This document shows, in pieces, positions 22,119 through 35,783 of a stretch of 64,000 nucleotides of DNA. The translations under genes were made by a program, and so were the position numbers. Below the pieces are notes generated by a model. The model was not told the origin of the DNA. It did no database searches and saw only the letters and a program-made list of their open reading frames with translations. Origin of the DNA: Ilex aquifolium (Eukaryota > Streptophyta > Magnoliopsida > Aquifoliales > Aquifoliaceae); contig OX637407.1 of NCBI GenBank assembly GCA_951799425.1, positions 26,285,691 through 26,349,690 of the forward strand. Direction: 5' to 3'. Numbering within the stretch: position 1 is the stretch's first letter; every line of letters starts with the position of its first letter.

Positions 22119-25100
22119 TCATTTTCTCACGAATGGCTTCTGGCAAACAAGTAGCCTCTGGTCGCTTCCATTCTGAAGATCAATCACCCTTGCTTCCCAA
22201 CGAATCTGTGTAGCAAGCATACGTGCCTTTTCTACGGGCCCCAGTTTATCTGAAAGAATAACCCATCCCTGCCACCAACATAATTGTATCATATGTAAGT
22301 GCTATCACAAAAACAAGATATGAAAATAAGCATAAATCTATCCTAGACTTACTAATAGTTAAAAAGTAAAAAAAATTTAGAAACATGCAACAGGATCTGT
22401 CCATTTTAGGATGCACCTTTGAAAAGTTTAGATTGAAGAAATTAAGTTAAACCCAGGTTCCTTGAAGACTTTAGGAAACAATATTTAGAAACAAAACAAA
22501 CAACATTCAAGACAGCAGCAATCAGGAAGGGAAAAAAGGAACAAATAGTATACAAATTACCTCAGGGCGTAGGATACGATCTATCTCAAAAAGCAAGTCC
22601 ATGACACTGCATCCCTCTGAAGTAAGGTGTGTGAGGAGCCCATTTGCATGAATCATGTCATATGTTCGGGGGTACGTAGGGAAGGGTTCACACCTGTCCC
22701 CAATTAATGAAATACTTAATCCAAGTATAAAATCTATAAAAAAATCCCAAATTTTCAAGGACGTGAAATCGACAGTTAGAAACAAGGCTATAAAGGAAGA
22801 AGGTATGATTGTAAACACTCAAAACTTCATATATGAGCCACTGCAAAATAGGTACTATGGCTTTGAGTTCAGGGCCTCAGGCAGCAGAAGAAGAATCAAT
22901 TTTCGAAATTATGGAAGTTGAAATTCATGTCCACAAATTGAGAGAATCCTAGTGGAACCATGACAATTCTTTGATTGTCCCAAAAGCTTCTTGTCACAAA
23001 TTAACAAATATATAAGATATATACAAACAAATATCTTAAGTTTGGCTGTGTTATTTCAAACTTCATCATGAAACAATGATGATATATATCAAATTCAAGG
23101 CCTAATTATTCTAGTTGTCTAGTTGACACAATTAAGTAAATTCTAAGCGAAAGTTTCCAGGCTTTGGGAAGGGAAGCCAATCTAATAGAGTTATCGTTAG
23201 TGTCCTAAGATAACTGCACAACTGCAACAGGGCTACGCGCACATCTTCAAGTCAAATTTTCCATAAGAATCTAATGATGCCCGTTCTCGGACATGTAAAA
23301 TTAAAAATGTCAAACAAACATCTTACCAGTCATGCAGAACACCCGCAAAACCTTGATCAAGAATCAAAGGAAGCGTATTATGCACCCCAGTAGGCACAAC
23401 ATTCATCACCCAGACTGACTTTTCTGCTTCCAGCAATGCGGCATTGAAACCCCCATAATGAGCATTCATGTCCATCACATTCCGTATCATGTTATGCGGT
23501 GGTAAAGGATCTTCATCACCTGGCCTCTTTGGATGGTCAGAGAAAATCAAGGGTGTAAGCAAAGACCAATAGTTTCTCAGAGCTGATCTCCAAAACTGCA
23601 AGTCTTCAGAGAAATCTTCATTATTAACTCCTGCGAATAAAAGAATAAATCAATATGTTGAGATGTTAGAGGACTAAAGAAGGGAAGGTTCCAGCAGGTT
23701 TATCATAAGAGGAAATCAAAGGCAAAATACAACTGGATCTATGTAGCACCAATTAACCAAAAAAAAAAAAAAAACATCAATAAAGCAAAAGATTGCACTA
23801 GACAAATACTTTCCATGAACTTCAAGCTCAGCTGAGCTCAGGGAACCAGAAGACCTGTTCTGAATGGGAATCCAACGTTTGCTGGAAGTTCCACTTATAC
23901 AAGATGTTAGTGGCTGATAATATGATTGCACATCCTGTCCATCTTTACAAAGAGGTAGGGCACCCATCTTGCTACATTTAAGAACCACAAGCAAAAGCAC
24001 ATTAAAAGGGTTTCCTGAGAAATATATCACAAAAGCAAGAAAGAAAAGAATAAGAAGGTTACTATCAAAAGAAAAGAAAAGAATACAAGGGGAAAGGGAA
24101 AGGGAAAGAATAAAAGAGAGTTGCACAGCACAATTAAAGAAAGAAAGACAAGACACGGAAAATGAAAAAATGTTCATACTTCCAGGCCCCACCTCCAAGC
24201 CCAACACACACACACACAGAGATACCTTAGAATTTGTTAATAAAAGTGTCTTAGTATTAGCCTACCTTGATGTATAGCATTGAGCATCCAGAGTTTTCTG
24301 CCAGATGAAGGTCTCTTCTTGCTGAGCCAAAAGACTCCAACAGAGATTACGGGTGAATTCTTCAATTGGTGTCAACATGTTTCCCTTCTTTGCACTTAGT
24401 AAACTTCCATGTGGCCTGCTTGTTGGTGAGGTTAAAACAAAGTAACCTCCAGGCTTGAGTAGCCGGTCAACTTCAATAAGGAACATCCCATCTGAGTCAT
24501 GAAATCATCATTACAGAGTGACGAAAAAATTTCCAAATTTGAAAATTGCACTCCTAGTTATGACAATTTAACATGTGCATATTTAATCATATAGCCATGC
24601 ATGTATTTAATACACTCAACCATCTAAACAAATTCTCCCACTTCTAAATGATTCATAAATTACTAGAAAAAAAGGATGAAAGGAGAGTTGAAAAGGGAAT
24701 AGCATGCTCTGTTGCAGCTTTATTCTGTCAACCCTAGAACAATTTGCCAAATTCAGCATATAGAAAAAACCCCTATCACCGATCAATACAAGAGGTATCT
24801 GGAAATTATCACAAGAAAATCCACGCTAAGCTGTACAGATTCTGTGTGTGTATGTGTGCACGCTAGATGACCTCAGAAGGTTTCAGAATTATTTATATTG
24901 CTGTACAAGAATCCAAAGACAGTCCAATACTACTGTTTTTTTTTGGATAAGTAAATCACTGTGAAAGGATAACCATTACGAAATGAAAAAAAAACTTAGA
25001 GAATCAAGCAAGGCATTATACGACCATATTCAAATACATTAAAGCTACCTGCAGCCCAAAACAAAAGGAAGAAAGCAGTCATCTGGTTGCAGCTAGACAA

Positions 25101-28100
25101 AAATTTCATAAGACACACAATCAAGTGTTTCCCAGAAAAATGGGGAAGTTTTCTCTCTATATAAGGAGCCTTTAGCATGAGAATCACGTGTCTAGTACAT
25201 TACAGACGATTGATATCCTCACTAACTGAAGATACCTCATGGTTATATTGTATTGAGAGAATTCTACAGGAAATTAGAGCTAAACGACCACAATGTGGTA
25301 TGATAATATTTATTGGACCAGAAAATTCAGACTGCTGTTGACCAGCTAGTTGCCAAATCCTTGAAGTTGAGAAGGGTTTAATATTCATTTATCATTTCAA
25401 CACACGAATGAATGAAAAATGAAATTCGTGATCTTGGAATTTTTGGGCAATTCACCCATTGAAATATTAAGTATCATCTGACAACTTATGTAAGCTAGAA
25501 ATCTATGAAGAACTTAACACTGGAAACACCTAATCAAGTCTTCCTGACATTGGGATCGTGTATGATCAAGGTGATGAAGGTTTGTGGAAGGAACACCAAT
25601 CTACTGCCACATATGGCCAAAAACCTGTTGGAGTTTCATTTTTAATGTGAATTTAATATTGGGACGAAAGTGTTCCTTCACTTACAGCAACGGGAACTAA
25701 GGTGGGTTCTACTATGATCATCACATTTCGGAGTTGTAATCTAGTTGGAGCATGATTTCCTTTTTTGAATTCCTTTTCCTTCTTATTACACTCATCATTA
25801 TAGTCTTTCTCATTCAAATCCTTTCATAGCAATGCCTTATTCACCTAGTGAGCGGTGTTCTATATGTGCCAACATGAACTAAATTGACATTCTTGATATT
25901 ATTACATTCAGAACTGAAAACTGGTTAAGTCAAAGAGTTATTCCCTTTTTTGGTCTGTTCCAAAATGCTCTTTCCCTTACAGTCTTCTGTATTCAAATGC
26001 ACTTTCATGGCAACGTTCCATAAGTAGCATGGTGTACCCCATGTTTAGGTTTATTATATAGTACATTCACTTACCGAAATGGACAATTATTAGATCAAAT
26101 CCAAAAAAAGGAAATGTGAACAATTTGGGTCAGAGGGAACAATTACTAAACTATCTCTCTGTCTCTCTTTGTGAGTCTGAGAGCGCACGTGAGTGCTTGT
26201 GCGAGTGATTGGGATAGGTAAATAAGTATCGCTAGACGGCATATGTAGTCAATCTACAAGGGAGTTCATTGTTTTCACATACATAGTACATCATGTAACC
26301 GTACTAAACCTCTTCATGTTCGAACTTATTATCTTGGGCACTTATGTTGCAAACTATTTTAAGGGCACATTAACACAGGCTCAATATCGATCAATAGCAA
26401 CCCATAAATTACGTCAATGCGTAATAATTGTGCAAAATGAATAAATGGAAATAACCCTGGCTGTTAGTGAAAAAATTGATGAGTTGGGCTTAAGTTTCTA
26501 TGGGCAAATAAAGTGTCTATCCCACTATAATTAGCTACTAGAGTGTGAAGAATCTACTGTTGTAAAAAAATTTCAAAATCCTTCATGAGATCCAAATTTT
26601 AGCTGGCAAACTTCCTTTATTTGTGACAACTAATATTGCCCATAGATTCAGTAGATAATTCTGCTCTAACTGTTTTTCTGCTTATCTTTTTACCTCCTAA
26701 AATATGGCCTTTTTCACAAACTATTAGCTTTACCTCAAAAATTTATCCAACAAACCTTCTTTGTAATGCTTTCACATAGAAAGAACAACCTGTTGTTCAT
26801 GCTGATGATATTATGGTACCAATCTCTAACTGCAAACTCTAGATGCACACCTTCATATCCATTTGGTGCCCCAAAAAACCACAAGTTCGAAACTCTATAA
26901 GGGTAGAAAAGGAGAGGGAATACACAAAAAGTCATGACGATTGACTCTTTTCTATGTCTGGCCAAACAGGAAAAAGAAGATGAAGATTTAGAAATGAAAA
27001 TCATATGGGACACTGGTAACAGTTGTTCCAAAGGCAGCTAGGATGGGTATAAAAATGTCATTATTCTTAGTAAGTGCTCACAGAAGTACGGAAGCAGAGG
27101 AAGTCGTGGCAAGGTTTTTAATTTGGGGAGTGGGGGGCCATGTGGGGAATTCCTCGATTTGTCAATACGTGACTAAACCGGCTGAAAGTCCATTGTAAGA
27201 ATAACAATAAAGACTTTCCTTCTCCAGTCCAATCTTCTTTGTCCACCCATCCAGACAGCTATAAGGGATAAGAATTAAGTCATGTTCCATTGATTCAAGT
27301 TAAAATTCAACGGTATCACATGACAATGATTGACATATTATTAGTATTGAACATGTGAAACTTGTATGAATGAAAAGATATATGTACGTTAACAACTGGA
27401 AAGATAAGGAGAATAAAAAGGAAAGGCCTAAAAAAGATCCAGAAGCTCATGTAACAATTCAACAAATAAAATTAACTGAATAATAGTAAATATCGTATGA
27501 AACATTCAATTGTTATCTAAAATCCATTCACTTATGGGACTAACTCGATGTTATTGTTTTCTGACAGAGAACAGTGATACATCTTAAATGGAAAGTATTT
27601 CCCAGTTTCGACAATACCTCCACGTGTCAGTTTTTCCATTTTAGCATACAAAACATAACAGCCAAGAATTTTAATACCTTAAAAGTTGTTCTGAGTATCC
27701 CAATAAGAGTAATATCTAATTAATATCAAGAGCTAATTTCAGTTTGCACCCCGAAAGAGGCATCAATTATTAATTTGCACCCTCAAACATTTAAAATCTC
27801 AATTTACACCCTCAATGTTATGAATTGGTAGCAATGTGAACCTCGTCCAAATTGTCATTCAATTTTTCGTCATAAATTGAACCACTTGAGTTGCAAGTGC
27901 TTTGAGCATACGCTTATGTGTAAATTCACTAACTTTGGCGCCTCATGTAAGTTGTACATGATAGGGTTAGACTCTATCTAATTAATGAAACCTTATTTTC
28001 GATATACAAAACGGTGTTAAATTGATCACAGATGAAGATCTGCAGCGATGGACATAACTTATCCTCATGCTCAAAACACTTGCACCTCACGTGCTTTAAT

Positions 28101-28437
28101 TTATGACGGAAAATTGAATAACAGTCTAAGTTGGGTCAACATTGTTACCTATGCATAACATTGAGGGTGTAAATTGATATTTTTAATATTTGAGGATGTA
28201 AATTGAGAATCGAAGCATCTTTCAGGGTACAAAGTGAGATTAGCCCTAATATCAATTCCACTTAATATTAATCAATGAAGAAATGGTATTATTGAGTGGT
28301 ATTAATATTCTAAAATCTAACCGTTTTGTCAGAAAACCTACCCATATCGCTTTACACTTCGAAAACTTAAAAAGTGTCAGAAGAATAAAATATGTGCGAT
28401 ATTTGAAAGAATGGAAAAATTGGGCGAATATTTGATG

Positions 28438-28468
<31 letters not shown>

Positions 28469-29959
28469 CAGACAGCATCAGCCAAGAAACAGCTGACTAT
28501 TTATTGCATCTGCGGCACTCAGAAGATGGCTCGCCCATGAAACTAATCTTAGATTAATGGGGAGTTCAAATCTTTGGCCAACAACTCTAAGAGTACCTTT
28601 GTTGTCCCAGATGATACCACACTTAGCACAGTGAACCATGTCATAAGATAATGATGGAAATGGAAGCTGTCTTGAAAGGAAGTTTCCAATAATTGCAGGA
28701 AGACCTCTCTCAAGGGCTAGCTGAACTTGGCTACCGGTTAACTCATATGCCGCAATACAAACAGCCATTAACTTAAGCGAGATCAAATGAGCCCCAAAGC
28801 TACCAAAGCCACAGCCAATATCTAGTATGCTGTGCACCTGCAATTAACACAAATGAAAGATCTAAACACGAGATATAGCAATGCTCCATTTAACAGTTGA
28901 AAGAGGAAGAAAGCAAAACACAAAGTACTTCTGGCATTTAGTATAAACAAGTTTTGGAGACCACAAGAAGACAATGGAGTATCCTAATTAAAAAAGGCCA
29001 TCCCTTGATACCCAACCAAGCCCGAAATAAGTAAGGTCCATGCAGAGAAAAGCAAAACTTACACCAACTTGACGAAAGTCGGAGTCACTTCCCAACCCTA
29101 TCATTTCTGCTATTTGGCGAGAGTAATCTTTGACATCATCAAAAATCATTCCATCATCCGAGTGGAAGGCAATTTGATTCTCTTCTAGTAACATTAACCT
29201 AGATAATTTGCAAAAGTAGATTAATAGGGGGGAAATTCATAAATATAAACTTATAAAACCACCGTGAAACCTTTGTTTGCATGTACGTGCGTGTTTTTTT
29301 CTTTCATGCTGGGAAAGGGGGGGAGGGGGGAATGCTTATACATCTCAATCCCAGAGGCTCAAATGAAATTTGCAAAGAAAAAAGAGTGCAATTAATATTT
29401 CCCTACATTGTATAACATCACAATTGGAATTCCACAAGAGAAATTACCTTTTTGTCATGCTTCCTGAAGATAGAAATTGGTCTTTTGATATCTTCACATT
29501 TCCACTCCAAATCACATCCCTACCAGCTGGCCAACTCAGGGGAATCTTATAGTCCTTAGGAGGACGAACCAAACAATGTTGTTGCTCCCTTGATACTTCA
29601 CAATGCCGATCAACCTCCTTCCCATCATTAAAACCAGCTAACAAATTACCAGACACATTATAACAAGGTACATAATTCTCTCTTTCTTTGCCACAGAGAG
29701 TAAAATCCTTTTGAAGACTATCTCCAACTGTCAGACTCCTCAATTCCAAATAATCACTTCTCGCTTGCTCTTTCAGCCTTCTATAGTTCGTATAAACATC
29801 AGGTCTTGTAGTGGAAGTCAAAGAGTCAAAGGCACTTGAAGAAGACGATCCCAATAATGCAATTAGAACTAAAATACTAACAAGACATATGAGTAACCAA
29901 TTGAGAGGTGGCCTAGGGCCGAAAATTAAAGACAGTTTATTGAACCAGGAGCTTCTCAT
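22119..29959 (-). CDS. QUL: Golgi methyltransferase of the QUASIMODO2-LIKE group (PMT4/PMT5 type)
   Basis: A type II Golgi protein of the family that methylesterifies homogalacturonan and contributes to cell adhesion. Exons (minus): 29448-29959, 29063-29198, 28597-28837, 24266-24491, 23814-23971, 23327-23630, 22561-22693, 22119-22268, giving 619 residues (relatives are about 600). It has a short cytosolic end, a membrane anchor at about residues 20-37 (WLLICLVSILVLIALLG) and the DUF248 methyltransferase domain. The SAM loop is LDIGCGFGSFG, followed by HCAKCGIIW, RNVMDMNA and GVLHDWCEPFPTYPRTYDM. Start is the ATG at 29959 (MRSSWFNKLSLIFGPRPP). Intron 3 is 4.1 kb. Oddity: the intron after exon 5 must start with GA (CATG|GAAAGT); the nearest GT, four bases on, shifts the frame into an early stop. 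A 5' UTR intron is likely at about 30435-30646. Confidence 0.9.
27730..28246. mobile_element. Mutator-like MITE with 9-bp target duplication, in QUL intron 3
   Basis: Ends are inverted: GAGCTAATTTCAGTTTGCAC on the left, GGGCTAATCTCACTTTGTAC on the reversed right, with similarity continuing for about 70 bases. The 9-bp duplication TAATATCAA flanks both sides exactly (27721-27729 and 28247-28255). The 517-bp interior has no coding capacity. TIR length and 9-bp duplication indicate a non-autonomous MULE. Confidence 0.8.
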
Positions 29960-30649
29960 GTCCAAATTGTGCAACGTCCTTTAACAAATGACCTGGGAAA
30001 ACCCACAATAGGGCCTATTGATTTAACCTAAATCTCCAAGAAATAAGAAAAACATAGCCTATCATAACCGATGAACTCTTATATGTATTCATGAGAACCC
30101 GAACACTTTTTAGAGGCATTGAAACAACCACCCTCTTCCTTTGCAACCACAAAATACACAAACTATCTGTCCCATCAGAATTACGGGACTAAGGCATCAG
30201 AAACTCCAAAAAAATCAAATAACCATCCAAATCCAATTCCAAAATAAGCAATTCAGATCACAAAGTGTCCCTTCAATGCCTGATATAAAATCAATAACCA
30301 CTCTAGAGGATTTGAATACTCCAAGAAATTCAACCACTCACAACTCTATACAATGTCAATTTTCTAAATATGCACTGTACTTTCTCGCAATCTAACCAAT
30401 ACGATCATATAATCCCAGTACACCTTCAGATCAACCTGCAAAATTGAATCATAGATTCACAAAATCAAACAACTAAGTCGCTTACAATAATTTTTTTCAT
30501 TTCAACAATCTAGATTACAATACGTTCAGATCTCATACACAGATCAGATCAGAAGCAAAATTGAATCAACAGTGGGATAACAATGGTATCGATCAGCATT
30601 GATTAACTGAATTGCAGATAGAAAATGTAGTTAGGGTTTTGGCATACCG

Positions 30650-32200
30650 GGTCGTTCAAGTGTACGTATATGAATATGTATATATAGATGAACGTTAAGA
30701 AAGCTATGCGGAGTTCGAATTCGCCATTGACAGGAAGAGAGAGAGAGGGTGTTACTGTTGCAGCTTTTGGGGGGATGAGATAAAAAATGATTACAGGAGA
30801 ATAAAGTGTGCTATTTATTGTTTACTGCGCTTTCTTCAATTGTTGGAGTTGTTTGGGTAAATTACACTTTATCACCGGACTTATATTAAAAAACGGGAAA
30901 ATTTTAGTCACACTCCTTATAGTTTATTATATTTTTAAAGACACTTCTTTTTTTTTTTGAATTTTTACTAACACCCCTATCAGATTAAATGTGCTAATTA
31001 GAATGAAATTTTACTAAATTACCTGTCATATATTTGAAAAAAAACTCCATCCACACCCCCTCTAGATAGACATATCTTCAATGAGACTCCCTCTAGATAG
31101 ACACCCCCCTCTAGATAGACATATCTTCAATGAGACTCCCTCTATTTTTTAAATTTTTTTATGTATTAAAATTCAAGCCGATTAAAATTTGATTCGAACT
31201 AATTAAAATTTATTTTTTACGTATTAAAATTCGAATCAATTAAAAATTATATTTTTTTGAGTATTAAAATTTGAGCCGATTAAAAATCAGCTCGAATCAA
31301 ATTTTAATCAACTCATGTTGAATTTTAATCGGCTCAAATTTTGATAAATAAAAAAATATAAATTTTAATAGACTCAAATTTTAACACATAAAAAATAAAT
31401 TTTAATCAACTTTAATCGAATTTTAATTGGTATGAATTTTAATAAGTAAAAAAATATAATATTTAATCGACTCGTAACGAATTTTAATCGACACTAACAG
31501 CTCAGGTAGAACTCAAATCAAATCGAATTTTAATACGTAAAAAAATAAAATTTAATTGGCTCGAAATCGAATTTTAATCGGTTCAATTTTTAATATATAC
31601 AAAAATAAATTTTAATCAGCTTAAATTTTAATATGTAGAAAAATAAAATATTTCTAAAATTATTTAAAATTAAATCTCTTACTTTTAAAAATCTATAATA
31701 AAACAGGATTGCAATTTTTTTTTTTTCTCAAGTTTGCGTCGACTACTTCCTTGAACTCTGAGCCAATCACCGTAACTTGAGTTAGTTTAAAGACACGTCT
31801 CCTGATAAACAAATGTGATTAACCTTGTCAAATCTAAAAACTCTTACTTACAAGAAAACATGTTTGACCACCCCTAAAAGTTAACAAGACAGCAACTTGA
31901 CTTAGCACAACAATGACCCAGGTCATTTAAATTTAACAGTTTATATTAAGATTTTAATTTTAATTTTTTAATCATAGTAATTCAACTCATGTATTAAAAA
32001 AAAACGTGTTTTGCACATGACCACACTAGTCTCTTAAAACAAAGTAATGAGGATTATGACCAAAAAAAAAAAATTACTTGAAAATTAAATATTTTTCGTA
32101 AAAGAATAATGTTATTTGTAGGAAAACTTTCACTAAATTTTCTTTATCAAATGCTTGGTATATTCTCAGCTATTATGTATGTTTGGTATATCCTAAAGTT
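30650..32200. other. QUL upstream region and AT-rich spacer
   Basis: Holds the probable QUL promoter and leader (near 30440-30760, with TATATA-like runs). A tandem repeat of about 50 bp at 31070-31141 comes next, then a block of short direct and inverted AT-rich units. No gene is seen. Confidence 0.45.
31070..31670. repeat. Tandem and inverted AT-rich minisatellite block
   Basis: A CTCTAGATAGACATATCTTC unit followed by AATGAGACTCC occurs twice at 31070-31141. Behind it, from about 31145 to 31670, a motif of the type TTTTAATCGGCTCGAATTTTAAT recurs about ten times in both orientations, spaced by 30-60 bases. Neighbouring inverted copies could fold into hairpins. Confidence 0.6.
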
Positions 32201-32217
32201 ATTGAATGGTTAGTTAA

Positions 32218-32407
32218 CCATCGAGCGTTAGATCAGTTGGTGAGGGACTGTTCTAGCTTAACTAAGGTCTCGGGTTCGAGTCTTGGGAACGCAGCTGCGT
32301 TCGGTAAGGAGAGCTTTGCCGCCCTTGTGGTCCCACCCGGCTCGAATCCGGATTAGTCGGAGCCCAATGTGACTTTCGGATACCGGATGATCTGACCAAA
32401 AAAAAAA
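32218..32407 (+). mobile_element. tRNA-derived SINE
   Basis: A tRNA-like head has an A box (TAGATCAGTTGG, 32229-32240) and a B box (GGTTCGAGTC, 32273-32282). A GC-rich body of about 120 bases and a terminal A run follow. A 12-bp target duplication flanks it: AATGGTTAGTTA at 32205-32216 and AATGATTAGTTA at 32406-32417, with one mismatch. The single mismatch suggests a fairly recent insertion. Confidence 0.8.
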
Positions 32408-32419
32408 TGATTAGTTAAA

Positions 32420-34270
32420 AAAAACCCTTCTTCTAATTATGGTCTAGGGACGTACATTTTGATACAATCACCACACATATCTTTTTTGAAAAAACAAGAA
32501 AGGAGTGAAGCACGTGGGTAGGACGGGGCCATTTTCTAATCATAGGTGAATGGTTATCCCATAAAAATCGATTAAGTCTACCATCAATTGAATTAAAAAT
32601 GTCATACACTTCACATCTTTGACGATTTGCACAAATTGGCAAGTCAAAATTGGGGGTAACATCCTTAAACCAAGACACTGACATATTTATTAAGAGAGCA
32701 TTTGAGATGATTTTTAATAAAAGTATTTTTAGGACTAACGACTTTTCATAAATATTTTAAGTAAAAAAAATATTTAAAATAATTTATTTTAATTACTTCT
32801 TAATAAGTCAAAAATAGTTTTACCACTTAAATAAGTAAATAATTAAAAAAAATAACTTCTATTTTCCTAAATTTAATTATTCACGAAATACTTCTTACTC
32901 TTTTATTTATTATTACTATCACCATCAACACTGCCTGCCATAACCACCCTCCACCATTACCACCACCGCCCACCACAACCACTACTGCAGTGAATGATTG
33001 TAAGAGGGTGGCGGCAAGATGGTAAGAGGCTGGTGGTAAGATGGCGGGAGAGAATGATTAATAATAATGTGTGCCACACAAAATCGCCACTAGTATATAT
33101 TTTATATATATGGTAGCATTTCATGACAAAGCAACAAAAATACTATTATTCTTACTAGATATTTTATCAAATTTTATTATCAATTAATGTAAAGTGTTGG
33201 ATCAACGACTCTTGTTAGAAAAAAAAAATTGTATGCACATTTTTACTCTTCATAATGTGTATTTCTTTTGTTTTTTAAATTATTTCCTTAAAACTTTTTT
33301 TTGCCCTTTTTGTATGGGACTTTCATGTTGCCATGTATTTTTACAGCATGTTTGGTATGAGTGAAAATGGGATAGATGGAAAAAGTAATTTTTCACTATT
33401 TTGTTAGGAAGGAAAGAGGGAGGGAAAGAAAAATAAGATGAAAAAAGAATCCTTTCCGCCCACCAAAATGAATTACTCAAAAAATGAGAGGAAAATGGTA
33501 AAACAAATGGATTGACACGGGTGTCAGCAATGGGGTCTACAACTTTTGTTAGACTTATTAACATTTTAGTCCTTCGAGGTTATGTCTAGTAGTATAATAT
33601 ACATAACTATTTAAGGGCATTTATTGTATTTAATTAGTAATGATTTATTTATTTTTTTTGTTTTTTCATATAAAAAAATAACAAAAACATTATCTCTTCC
33701 ACTTTTTCATATTTTCTACCAAACATAAGTAATGAAAAAAAAAATACTTTCTTTTCGTAAATGATGAAAAATTTTATTCTTCTTATTTTTTCATCCCTTC
33801 TACCAAAAAAGACCATTAGTGTTGTTCTATCACTTGATCTTAGATTAATATATATTAAATTTTCATTCAAATCGATTATATATGAAAATACAATCAATTA
33901 TTTACTACAAAATCTATATCTTGGGACCGCTTTGGTAATGAGAAATTTAATAATAAAAATATGTAAAAGTATTATTAGCATGGCTTTAGGCCACAATTTA
34001 TTTTACACCAAATTTTCGTGATCTAAATCTTTAATTGTCGTCTCAATCGTATTTTGCAACCCAAGAAATTTGTATTAAAAAGTGTTATAATGTGATTTTT
34101 TTGTTAATTCCTGTTGATCATTTCTTCAAAAACGAAAGAAAAAAAGGCCATATTGCGATATTTTTAATATTAAAAATTTAATTTTTGAAGATAATAATTA
34201 AAAATTATTAAATCTTTTTGGGTTCAAAGTGCAATTTGCTCTTACTTGTACAATTGAAAATCTAATACCC
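32420..34270. other. AT-rich spacer, no gene recognised
   Basis: Low-complexity A/T runs and a short CCACCATTACC/TGGTGGTAAG-rich patch near 32940-33050. The reading frames are short and A/T-biased. Confidence 0.45.
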
Positions 34271-34329
34271 ACGACCACGTGTATATAATGCCCTCTAAAT
34301 TACACGTGAGGGTGTCACTGGATAAACCG

Positions 34330-35783
34330 GGTTCCGTATTTCACTATTTCGGACCATCCATTGTCTTCAAAAACACGAACCGACACCTTTTTCAATCGTC
34401 GTCGTCTTCCGATCCCTCTCTCAGATCGAGCTTCGATTCTCTCCTCTCCTGTTGTTTAATCCTTAAATCAACCCTCGATCTGTTCGATTCGCGTTATTCT
34501 CTGTCTATTGATCCTTCTCTTGGCGCCAGCCGTTTAGTCTACGTGATTCTACGGTTTAGGGTTTCGTTTGTCAATCTCCACCATCGAAGCCTCCGATTTC
34601 TTGAACTTGGCGTCGTTAATATTGATTTCACAATTTTTGACGTTTCCCTCTATCGATCGATCGTACGTAATATTTTCGATTTTGGTCAGGCCTGTGTAGT
34701 TTTAGGGTTTCGAATCGTTCTGATTGGTAAAGTTCTTTGGATCTGTAAATTGGTTGAGGGTTTTTGTAAGGTATATTGTCAGATTGTTTCCTATATGTTT
34801 TGATTGCAGTTCTGTTGATCATGTAGCAGATTTGGGGATCTGGATTAGGGTTTATGAAATTTTTTTGAGGGCTTGTTTATATGCTGAATTTTTTTGGGGA
34901 AACTTATAATTCCATTCAGAATTGACGTTTACCTCGTTTAATCATTGTTTTTGAAGGTTCACTAGTATAATTGCATGCATATACATACGCTTATTTTTGT
35001 GTGTTTATTGGGAGTTTTAATTCATGGAAGCTCGGGGAGTGTAATACCTACGAATATTATACGGTCACCTTTGCCTGCAGTACACATAATTTTTTGTGTT
35101 TTTTCCGGAGATAGTTCTTTTGGTAAACAAAATCAAATAAGCAAAAAAGGAAACCCAAAAAAGGTACCAAATGGCCGCTAAAGGAGTATTTGTTCTACTT
35201 ATTTGCCAGTTGCATTTGACTTTATTACTTGATGCCAAAACTGGTAGTTATGCCACTGTCTGACGCATTATTACTGGAAAGGTGTCGATGAGGTTGTGTA
35301 TTTTGTGACACTTGCTGTTTCTAGAAATGAGGACAGGTGAGGTAGTAGACTATTGCGTTAGGTAAGCTGCCAAATGTAAGATTTTAGCACAGGCAATGCT
35401 GTTCGCAGTATCATACCTCTCACTTCTTCAATATAGTGTAATATCTGTCCTAATCAATTTCGTTTGTCTACGACTTTGATACTAAATGCCAAAATTAATC
35501 ATTATGCTGTTTGTTGTTACCATTATTTCGTTGTGGTATGCATCATCAGTAATTGTTCGCATGTTGGCCATTACCCTGATTTCATCTATGCGGTCCTTTG
35601 TGAAACCTAATAAAAAAATTTGTATCCTATTTCACTGTTAATTTCTCAAACATATGCAGTAAGTGCCAATGCCCTTTATGCCTAGATTTTGGACCTTGTC
35701 CAAATTTAAAGAGGATGCATCCTTGTGTGTCCACAGTCCAAAATCACAAAATGCTCTTTTTTTTTATTATTATTGCAGGTGAC
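34330..35783 (+). promoter_or_regulatory. Probable 5' leader and leader intron of the ELM2/SANT gene
   Basis: GC-richer, pyrimidine-rich DNA at about 34330-34700 (CGTCGTCGTCTTCCGATCCC) looks like a transcribed 5' UTR. AT-rich, intron-like DNA follows up to the TTATTATTGCAG acceptor at 35778. The leader's exact donor was not fixed. An open frame across 34279-34803 has no recognisable protein. Confidence 0.4.

Noticed and set aside
34279-34803. 174-codon open frame before the ELM2/SANT gene
   Set aside because: Lies in the probable 5' leader; composition is not protein-like and no family is recognised.
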